The notes below the pieces were generated by a model, which saw only the letters and a program-made list of their open reading frames with translations, searched no databases and was not told the DNA's origin. The translations under genes and the position numbers were made by a program. A stretch of 19,176 nucleotides of DNA. Source: Podochytrium sp. JEL0797 (lineage: Eukaryota > Chytridiomycota > Chytridiomycetes > Chytridiales > Chytriomycetaceae). This document shows positions 7,446 to 14,417 of the stretch, piece after piece. Location of the stretch: positions 1 to 19,176 of the forward strand of contig JADGJG010000458.1 of assembly GCA_027596195.1 (NCBI GenBank). Reading direction: 5' to 3'. Numbering within the stretch: the first letter of the stretch is position 1; each line of letters starts with the position of its first letter.

Positions 7446-7703
7446 ATGGCGGTCAATTTCAGCGAGCTGCTCAAAAGCGTTCGGGCGAACGCGTCTGCAG
7501 CAGCGCCAACTATTCTCCGCGGGACTGCGGCTTCGCGAAAATCAGTGGGCATCTCACTGTCAAGTCAGTGGCATCGAAAACGGGGGGTGATGTAGTTGGC
7601 CTTTTTGAAGTTTGAAAATAATCAGCAAAATGCCTATAATGAAAGAATTGCTCGTATTCCAATTTATCTGATACCGGTCTTAAAAGGTGTATACCTTCTG
7701 TGA
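7446..7703 (+). CDS. possible two-exon small protein, 72 aa (hypothetical)
   Basis: ATG at 7446 opens 47 codons (MAVNFSELLKSVRANASAAA onward) with a basic, Ser/Ala-rich composition like a mitochondrial presequence. A 39-nt candidate intron (7587-7625, GTGATG...ATCAG) joins in phase 0 to 25 codons ending PIYLIPVLKGVYLL and TGA at 7701-7703. Every joint is frame-consistent, but the intron is short and no family is recognised, so this could be chance. It ends 47 bases before the TMEM242-like ATG. Confidence 0.25.
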
Positions 7704-7750
7704 AGGCCATATCAGTTTTCTTTTTGCCAATTTTCACTTCAACACCGCGA

Positions 7751-8441
7751 ATGACCGTCCAAGAAGCCACGACAGCGGGACCAAGCATCGCAAGTGTCCA
7801 ATCCGATTATGAATGCACCTCTCCCGTGATCAGGATGGTTGTTGGTCTTGCCTCCGCTGGCGTATTTGGATACACTGTCTTCATGATGAAAATGCGCTCG
7901 CGAGGTACGACCCTTCGTTCTCAACACGTTCTTGCTCACGGGCTGAAGCAGGAAAGATGGAGATTCCGATCGTCAAGTTGATGGAATCGTCGCACGCTGC
8001 GCGCGAGGCAGACCCGAAGCTCGCGGCTTACCTGTTTGCTGGGCGAGCCTTCTTTACGGCCACCACGCTGACGTTTTCGGGTGCTTTGGCGATGTCGATG
8101 GCGGCGGCAACGGCGCTGGACGCCAACAGCGTGAGTTGTATATGGAACGATGATTCGTCTACTAATTTATCGATTAGCTGCCCGAGTTTGCCCAAAAGAT
8201 GAAGTCGCTGAGCAACAGGCAGATGCCTGGGTTGAAGGGAAACTATGGCGAGAACCACGAATCCGATTTCGATGAGGGCGTCTATGAATTCGCGTTGGAG
8301 TTGAAGGAAGAAATGCGCCTGGAAGAAGAGGGACAATCGGAGATGAAAGAGAACCGTTACCACCAAGAAATCAGATCGCGTATCAGGAAGGAAGTGAATC
8401 CTTTGGGACTGGGAAGCAGGGATTCAAAGAGAAAGTTTTAA
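7751..8441 (+). CDS. TMEM242: TMEM242-like mitochondrial inner-membrane protein
   Basis: Resembles TMEM242 (DUF1358), which in humans works with TMEM70 in assembling the ATP synthase c-ring. Three exons: 7751-7904, 7952-8130 and 8178-8441. Both introns are 47 nt (phase 1, then phase 0; the second has an ACTAAT branch site). The product is 198 aa. TM1 is at about residues 28-46 (VVGLASAGVFGYTVFMM), TM2 at about 78-105 (AGRAFFTATTLTFSGALAMS). The segment after TM2, LPEFAQKMKSL, matches the family position of NDFRSKMQS. The charged C-terminal tail (about 80 aa, KEEMRLEEEGQ to SKRKF) is longer than in the 141-aa human protein. An in-frame upstream ATG at 7700 would add 17 hydrophobic residues; I prefer 7751. 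The family call rests on topology plus short motifs. Confidence 0.6.
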
Positions 8442-8473
8442 AATGAAAATGTATTCTGCATGGAAGTTTCAGT

Positions 8474-10870
8474 TTACTCGAAAGTAGTCTTCTTGCCCGC
8501 TGGCTGAGCGCTGAAGCCTCCACGGCTGGCTCCAAATCCACCACGGCCCCCGCCGCGACCACCACGGTCACCACCAAAGCCTCCTCTGCCTCCACCCCGT
8601 CCTCCACGGTCACCACCGAAACCTCCACGGCCTCCTCCTCTGCCGCCGCCGAATCCACCGCGACCTCCTCCTCTGCCTCCACCGAAACCACCACCACCGC
8701 CTCCAGCGTTGTCACGCGGGACAGAGAAGTCCAAACGCAAACCACGTCCTTCGTATTCGGCACCATTCAGGGCCTCAAGAGCAGCCTGGGATTCTTCGAT
8801 CGAACCGAATGAGACGTAACCGAAACTGAAAGCAAGAGAAGGTTTTAGCATACACGACGAAATCGGTAAAAAAAAGTCAACTCACCCTTTGGGTGCTCCG
8901 GTTTCACGGTCGGTCGGGATACGGACGGACGTCACGTTACCGTATTCACTGAACATTTCCTTGAGACCGTCGACATGTGCGTTGAAGCTCATGTTTCCAA
9001 TGAAGAGAGTGTCGGAAGGTGCAGAGGTGGGAGCGGCAGCGGCAAAGCTGTTGAAGCTCTTCTTTTCGGCACGGTCCTTTTGGATGGAGAGGTCCACGCG
9101 GATGTTGCGTCCGTCGAGCTCAGAGTCGGCCATCTTGAGAGCGTTCTTGGCGGATTCAGCGTCGACAAACTCAACGTATCCGAAACCCTTCTTTTTGCCT
9201 GTAGCCTGGTCCGTGATGATGCGGACAGCAACGACTTCTCCGCATTCGGCAAAGTGGGCGGCAACCATGTCCTCGTCGGCGTTCCATGAGAGGTTTCCAA
9301 CGAATACTGAGGAGCAAGAACGAGATGTTAGATTGAAAGATTTTGAGAAACCAGGTGAAGAGACGTACCATTTCTGGTCTCGTTGGAGTCGTCAGACTTG
9401 GCTTTCTTGGCAACTGGCTCCTCCTTCTCCTCTTCTTCCTCCTCCTCGTTGTCCTCCTCAAGAGCACGCTTCTTGGAAGCAGGCTTCTCAGCCTCCTCCA
9501 TCTCCTCGTCGCTGGACTCTTCATCGCTGGATTCCTCCTTCTTGGCGACAGCCTTCTTGGCAGGCTTCTCGTCCTCGCTCGACTCGTCGGAGCTGGACTC
9601 CTCATCGCTAGACTCCTCCTTCTTGGCAGCAGCCTGTAACGCGGAAACAAAATATCAGAACAGGTCTTTGGAACGCATGCAGAAGATCGGATTCCAAAAT
9701 TACCTTGGCGACAGGCTTCTTGGCAGGAGCCTCATCTTCAGAGCTGGAGTCATCATCGCTGGACTCCTCCTTCTTGGCGGCAGCCTTGGCGACAGGTTTC
9801 TTGGCAGCAGGCTTCTCGTCCTCGCTCTCGGAGCTGGACTCATCGCTGGACTCCTCCTTCTTGGCGGCAGGCTGCATCAAAACAAAATATGTGGATGAGA
9901 ATCATCCCAAAAAAAGCGAAATAGAAATGATCAAAAGATTACCTTAGCGGCAACCTTCTTGGCGGGAGCTTCATCTTCAGAGCTGGAGTCAGAGTCGCTA
10001 GACTCCTCCTTCTTCGCAGCAGCCTTGGCAACAGGCTTCTTGGCAGCAGGCTTCTCATCCTCGCTCTCGGAGGAGGACTCATCGCTGGATTCCTCCTTCT
10101 TGGCAGCAGCCTTGGCGACAGGCTGCATCAGGAACAAAAATGAAGGTAAGAATCCTTCAAACGCGATAACGAAGTGATCGAATGATTTGTTTTACCTTGG
10201 CAGCAACCTTCTTGGCGGGAGCCTCATCTTCAGAGCTAGAGTCAGAGTCGCTGGATTCCTCCTTCTTGGCAGCAGGCTAGTAGGGGAAGAAAAGATTAGA
10301 TATTTCTCGGTCAACAAAAGCCACTTGGCGATTTGCCCACGTTAGATCATACCTTAGCAGCAGCCTTCTTTGGAGGCTCGTCGTCAGAGCTGGAGTCAGA
10401 GTCGGAGCTGGAAAAGGGAAGGAACAAGGTCAGACAGAAGGAATCACGCAAGAAAATGAAATCGTATTTACTCAGACTCGGCAGCCTTCTTGGCAACAGG
10501 CTGATGGGGGATGAATTCGAACGTGTAGAATCAAACGATTAGCACCGATGTTGATGTCTCTGCAGCCACGAAACGGGAACGAACCTTGAGGGCAACCTTC
10601 TTGGGTGCCTCCTCCTCGCTCGATGAGCTGTCGCTGTCGGAGCTCTCCTCCTTCTTGACAACCTGATGGAGATTCGAAAGGAGTGTTAGTGCATTCGTCC
10701 GGATATTCCCGCATGATCCCCGTCCGCGGGGGTGAGCATGCCACGATCAGAATTACACAAACAGCCAAACGCACCTTCTTGGCGGGAGTTGCCTTCTTGA
10801 CCTCCTTGGCAGGGGTGGCAGCCTTCTTGCTGACCTTTCCTTCCTTCACTTTCTTGAGGTCTTTGGACAT
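8474..10870 (-). CDS. NSR1: nucleolin/NSR1-like protein 1 with expanded Nopp140-like acidic tract
   Basis: Nucleolar RNA-binding protein for pre-rRNA processing (family knowledge). Ten exons: 10870-10775, 10662-10585, 10500-10472, 10407-10353, 10276-10196, 10122-9943, 9871-9704, 9633-9369, 9306-8886 and 8825-8474; 574 aa. Residues 1-32 are Lys/Ala-rich. Residues 33-317 alternate KKEESSD/SSSEDE blocks (dense CK2-type sites) with Pro/Ala/Lys linkers (PAAKKPVAK), as in Nopp140/SRP40. RRM1 is at about 318-392 (RNP2 VFVGNLSW, RNP1 KGFGYVEF). RRM2 is at about 417-492 (RNP2 LFIGNMSF, RNP1 KGFGYVSF). Residues about 499-565 are an RGG/FGG tail. Exons 2 and 5-7 begin and end in phase 0 and encode acidic modules. 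Converges with the TMEM242-like gene (32 bp between stops). First of three tandem paralogs. Confidence 0.92.
9704..10276 (-). repeat. exon-encoded acidic repeat modules (K/A linker + S/E/D block)
   Basis: Exons 5, 6 and 7 of nucleolin-like gene 1 encode repeated units. The end of exon 6 repeats 26 residues of exon 5 exactly (from AAKKEESSDSDSSSEDE to KKVAAK). Exons 6 and 7 share the two-block unit with KKEESSDESSSESEDEKPAA. The acceptor sides of exons 6 and 7 (TGATGCAG before CCTG) and their donors (AAG then GTAAT) are also alike. All boundaries are phase 0. Confidence 0.8.
10711..10741 (-). other. two-part hairpin inside intron 1 of nucleolin-like gene 1
   Basis: Within the 112-nt intron (10774-10663), GCATG at 10711-10715 can pair with CATGC at 10737-10741. 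Inside it, CCCCG (10718-10722) pairs with CGGGG (10727-10731) around a TCCG loop. The rest of the intron is not structured in an obvious way. No box C (RUGAUGA) sits with it, so it is not a recognisable C/D snoRNA. Confidence 0.45.
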
Positions 10871-11163
10871 TGTTGGAATGAAGTGAAACTGAGAAAAAAA
10901 AAAAAGAAAGTCGAAAAATTTGGCCATCGCAACAGCCACCAAGTGCCCCGCAGCTCCTGGGCAACACAACCAGGAGTCAACCCTGGTTCTCATTCGACGA
11001 GATTTCGAAATAGAAACTGCAGCTTGAGGTCGCGATTCACGAACCTGCTCACAAAAACGCAAAGAAAAGCAACAAGATAAATAAAGACAGAAGAGAGACA
11101 TTTTATTCTCTATTAGGTAGTTTTCGCATGATGAAAAAGAAACATTGACTGAAGATGAACAAT
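10871..11163. promoter_or_regulatory. spacer upstream of nucleolin-like gene 1
   Basis: 293 bases between the gene 1 start and the gene 2 stop. It contains a run of 12 A (10894-10905, T on the coding strand) 23 bases before the gene 1 ATG, a perfect 7-bp inverted repeat AACCAGG/CCTGGTT (10968-10974 and 10982-10988, 7-base loop), and the gene 2 poly(A) signal. No coding sequence seen. Confidence 0.55.
11102..11107 (-). terminator. AATAAA poly(A) signal of nucleolin-like gene 2
   Basis: The minus strand reads GAATAAAATG, with the hexamer 57 bases downstream of the gene 2 stop codon, a usual distance for a fungal 3' end. Confidence 0.5.
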
Positions 11164-12489
11164 TTAGTATCCACCGCGGCCACGCCCGCCGCGTCCGCCA
11201 CGACCTCCACGACCACCACGGTCTCCTCCAAATCCACCACGACCACGGCCTCCACCGAATCCACCACGACCACGGCCTCCACCACGGCCTCCACCGAACC
11301 CACCGCGACCACCACGGTCACCACCGCCCTCAGTACGCGGCTGCGAAAAGTCCAGACGCAGGTTACGCCCAGCATATTCAACTCCGTTCAGAGCCTCAAG
11401 CGCACCCTTGGCAGACTCAATGTCCGAGAACTGGACATACGCGAATCCCTTGGGGTTTCCAGACTCGCGGTCCGTCGGGATACGCACAGACGTAACCTCT
11501 CCGTGCTCAGCAAACACCTCCTTGAGACCGTCCTCGGTCGCGTCGAAGCTCACGTTTCCAACAAACAGAGTGTCGGCGGGGGCAGAGATTTTCTCCTCCT
11601 TCTTTTGACGCGGCTGCGAGAGGTCCACGCGAATGTTGCGGCCGTCGAGCTCGGACTCGGCAAGGTCGAGGGCTTTCTTGGCGGAAGCGGCGTCGGCGAA
11701 TTCAACGTAGCCGAATCCCTTCTTCTTGCCGTCGGGTCCGTTGATGATGCGGACCCCGACGACTTCTCCGCAGCCAGAGAAGTGCTCGGTGATCATGTCC
11801 TCGTCGGCGTTCCATGAGAGGTTTCCAACAAAGACTAGAGAGGAGATAAATAAAGAAAGTGAGTCAGATATGCTGAGGTTTCAAGTTGAAAAAAAAACAA
11901 AAACGGGCAACTTACTCGTCTTGGGCTCGTCGCTCTCCTCAGCCTTCTGCTTCTTGGGGGCAGCAGCCTCGGTCTCTTCAGCGGCACGCTTCTTGGAAGC
12001 TGGCTTCTCCTCCTATTCAAAAGCCAAGGCAAAACGATTAATTTCCAGTAAAGTTTGAACACGTGTGGCGTCCGGATACAACCAAAAGCAACGCTTACCT
12101 CGGCTTCCTCCTCATCTTCGGACTCCTCATCACTAAGTACAAAGAAACAAGGTCGAAAGTCAGATATCGGTCACGATCAAGAAACAAGTTGATCTTGGAA
12201 GACAAAAACGTACTCATCAGCCTTCTCCTCCTCGGCATCGTCCTCGCTGGACTCCTCCTCCTCATCCTCGGAAGATTCCTCCTTCTTGGCAGCAACCTTT
12301 TGGTTGTTCAATGAAAGAAAAGAAAAGGAGTTTATTTAGAACTCGGTTTCGGGGGGGAATGCAGACATGCGGGACAGTCAAAGCGGTGAAGGAATGCATA
12401 GTAACCTTCTTAGTGACCGCAGCCTTGGCAGGTGCCGCCTTGGTAGCAGCAGCCTTGGTCTTTCCAGCTTTCACGATGTCTTTGCCCAT
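11164..12489 (-). CDS. nucleolin/NSR1-like protein 2 (short form)
   Basis: Second tandem paralog. Five exons: 12489-12406, 12296-12214, 12132-12099, 12012-11916 and 11834-11164; introns 109, 81, 86 and 81 nt; 322 aa. The N terminus is Lys/Ala-rich (MGKDIVKAGKTKAAATK), followed by a short acidic tract (about residues 29-67) and a nuclear-localisation-like segment (ASKKRAAEE, PKKQKAEE). RRM1 is at about 100-174 (IFVGNLSW; KGFGYVEF). RRM2 is at about 188-263 (LFVGNVSF; KGFAYVQF). The RGG/GRGG tail occupies about 270-322. The acidic region is about 40 residues against about 285 in paralog 1, so the proteins may differ in histone or ribosomal-protein binding (inference). It lacks the RRM2 intron that paralogs 1 and 3 share. 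Same strand as both neighbours. Confidence 0.92.
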
Positions 12490-12744
12490 TTTGGATGCGA
12501 GTTTTTGGAATAGAAAAAAAAAAAAAAGAAAGCTCACCCTACTAATTTTTTATACAAAAGCAGCCAACCCCAACCCGACCCCCCGCCCACAAATGAATTT
12601 CAAAAACAAAAAAACAAACGCGGACAAGATTTATTCACAAAAACAAAAAAACACGTCCACCTCTACCTCCACGCCCTCTGCCACTACAGTAAAAAAACAA
12701 AGCATGAATAAGATTTATTCGCAAAAGGAGAAAGCAGAAATACA
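12490..12744. promoter_or_regulatory. spacer upstream of nucleolin-like gene 2 and 3' region of gene 3
   Basis: 255 bases. A run of 13 A (12514-12526; T on the coding strand) begins 24 bases before the gene 2 ATG, nearly the same spacing as in gene 1. The left half of the spacer is A/C-rich. The right half carries two AATAAA hexamers and a partial copy of the gene 3 coding tail. Confidence 0.55.
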
Positions 12745-12790
12745 TCACTCGCGACCACCACGTCCACCTCTGCCTCCACGCCCTCTGCTA
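12626..12790. repeat. duplicated 3' end of nucleolin-like gene 3
   Basis: A 33-bp block of the RGG-coding tail (12759-12791, cacgtccacctctgcctcca onward) recurs almost unchanged at 12652-12684, outside the gene. The adjoining 3' segment with AAGATTTATTC also occurs twice (12626 and 12710). The two offsets are 107 and 84 bp, so the copies differ by an internal indel of about 23 bp. Confidence 0.7.
12714..12719 (-). terminator. AATAAA poly(A) signal of nucleolin-like gene 3 (second copy at 12630-12635)
   Basis: The minus strand reads GAATAAATCTT 25 bases after the gene 3 stop codon. The duplicated copy at 12635-12630 has the same hexamer. Confidence 0.5.
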
Positions 12791-14366
12791 CCCCCCCTTC
12801 CACCGCGGTCACCAAACCCTCCCCTCCCACCTCCTCTCCCACCACGATCCCCAAACCCTCCCCTCCCCCCTCCCCTGCCACCACGATCCCCAAACCCACC
12901 CCTCCCACCCCCTCTCTCACTCCCAAATCCACCCCTCCCACCACCACGTGCAGCCCCCCTCCCCCCGCGCTCATTCACAGCCCCACCTCTCCCACCACGC
13001 GACGGCGCAACCCCACGACCGCCCCGGAAACTGTGACGCACGCCCTTGTTCGTAAGCGGGGTAGAGTAATCGAGACGCAAGTGACGGCCTTCAAAGTCGT
13101 GGCCTTGGAGGGTTTCGAGGGCTGATTTGGCGGAGGCGACGGTTGCGTAGGAGACGTAGGCGAATCTGCAACAAAAAAAGGAGGTTTAGAGTTCTCACAC
13201 AGAAAATCTCCAACCAGAAATAAAAGCAGACAACACACCCTTTCGGAGTCCCCGACTCGCGATCCGTGGGAATCCGAATCTCAGTCACCTTCCCATGCTT
13301 CCCAAACAACTCCTTGAGACTCTTGACAGTCGCGTTTCCAGACAAGTTGCCCACAAACAAGCTATCGCATTCGGTCGTGTCGGGCCCTTTTTTGCTTTGG
13401 ATCGGGGTCGAACGGTCCACGCGGATTTGGCGGCCGTCGACTTCTTGGCCGCCCATCGTGAGGGCTTGTTTTGCGGATTGGGAGTCTGCAAACTATTTTT
13501 TGTGTGGTGGGAGAGAGCGACGGGGATTTAGGAATGGGGTGGTGGATTCCAGGGCTGGGATGAAGACGTACCTCGACGTAACCAAATCCCTTTCTTTTTC
13601 CATCGGGTCCGTTGATCAAACGCACGCTGTTGACTTTTCCAGCCGCCGTAAAGAACCGGGTGAGGGACTTTTCATCGGTGCCCCACGACAAGTTTCCGAC
13701 AAAAACTAGAAGGAAAGAAGGAGAGAGAGGAGAATGAGTTACGCGTTCACATTCCCCCAAAATAGTTTTTGTTAACTGGTGGTATCTTCCGCATCAGGAA
13801 CAGCCTGTTTCGACTTTTTGGCGGGAGCGTTGCCGTCTGAAGGAGCAGCGCGTTTTTTGGATGCGGGTTTCGTTTCTTCTTTGTCTTCCTCATCGCCCTG
13901 TTTTGTTTTGATGGTTGGTATTCCGCCACGAACTCCCGCAACGCAAAACGTCAAAAGCTACATTATACTTGATCATCCTGTTCCTCATTGTCCTCGTTAT
14001 CGTCTGATTCTTGCTCAGATTCGAATCCATCGCTGTAACGTGTGTTTTTTCACGATCAGTTTTCGTAACGTTCCCCCACCGAACCTCAAACTCAACTCGT
14101 CAGCAATCGCCGCATCGTCTTCTCTCTCGTCTTCAGATTCATTTTCGTCCTCGGATTCGTCATGCGATTCTTCTTCATCGGATTCGTCGTCATCGTCATC
14201 CGACATGGCCGAGGAGAAGGTTTCTTGCGCGGCAATCTTGGGAAACAACCATTGAATAATTCACACCCGTAGAGAAGTAGATTTATACCTGTTTCGCAAT
14301 ATCCAAAATCTGCTTCGACGACGCCGCAACAACGGCACCAGCCTTGGTCTTTTTCGTCACTGCCAT
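12745..14366 (-). CDS. nucleolin/NSR1-like protein 3
   Basis: Third tandem paralog, 403 aa. Seven exons: 14366-14289, 14236-14097, 14032-13969, 13897-13777, 13705-13572, 13492-13239 and 13165-12745; introns 52-79 nt. The N terminus is Lys/Ala-rich (MAVTKKTKAGAVVAASSK), followed by an acidic tract at about residues 38-94 (SDDDDDESDEEE) and a basic patch (PASKKRAAP, PAKKSKQA). RRM1 is at about 135-208 (IFVGNLSW; KGFGYVE joined to FADSQSA). RRM2 is at about 222-297 (LFVGNLSG; KGFAYVSY). The RGG tail is at about 311-403 with repeated GFGDRGGRGG units. It has an intron within RRM1 RNP1 that the other two lack, and shares the RRM2 phase-2 intron with paralog 1. Codon use in the tail (many CCC on the plus strand) differs from paralogs 1 and 2. 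The start lies 51 bases from the NUP88-like stop. Confidence 0.9.
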
Positions 14367-14417
14367 TTTTCGAACTTGAAAAAAAAACAAAAAAAAACCT
14401 TGGTATTTTAATTCATA

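Larger units (their letters stand above)
7049..7750. other. long spacer with only weak coding candidates
   Basis: About 700 bases between the dCache receptor stop and the TMEM242-like start. Two short plus-strand frames with protein-like composition lie here (7115-7318 and a spliceable 7446-7703; listed separately). No cyclase or kinase exon that could complete the receptor is visible in any frame. I recognise no RNA gene or repeat. Otherwise it must hold the receptor's 3' end and the promoter of the next gene. Confidence 0.5.

Noticed and set aside
7510..7788. 92-codon minus-strand frame
   Set aside because: Overlaps the TMEM242-like exon 1 antisense and the candidate small gene; no motif and no plausible start context.
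7049..8450. Missing cyclase or kinase domain of the dCache receptor downstream
   Set aside because: No frame shows cyclase or kinase motifs; the next gene is a separate two-TM protein with its own start.
8383..9650. Val/Glu-rich and Arg/Ser-rich alternative frames over the first nucleolin-like gene
   Set aside because: Other-frame readings of the Gly/Arg and Lys/Glu repeats; the RRM frame with clear RNP motifs is the real one.
9700..10660. CRISPR-like or satellite array
   Set aside because: The regular repeats are in-frame acidic protein modules separated by introns, with degenerate third positions.
10501..10774. C/D-box snoRNA in nucleolin-like introns 1 and 2
   Set aside because: No RUGAUGA box paired with a downstream CUGA at suitable spacing was found on the transcribed strand.
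10968..10988. 7-bp inverted repeat as a terminator or tRNA remnant
   Set aside because: Short stem without a T run or tRNA boxes; likely chance in the promoter spacer.
12311..13036. Pro-rich 241-codon plus-strand frame
   Set aside because: It is the complement of the RGG tail of paralog 3 plus spacer; PPLPP repeats arise from antisense GGRGG codons.
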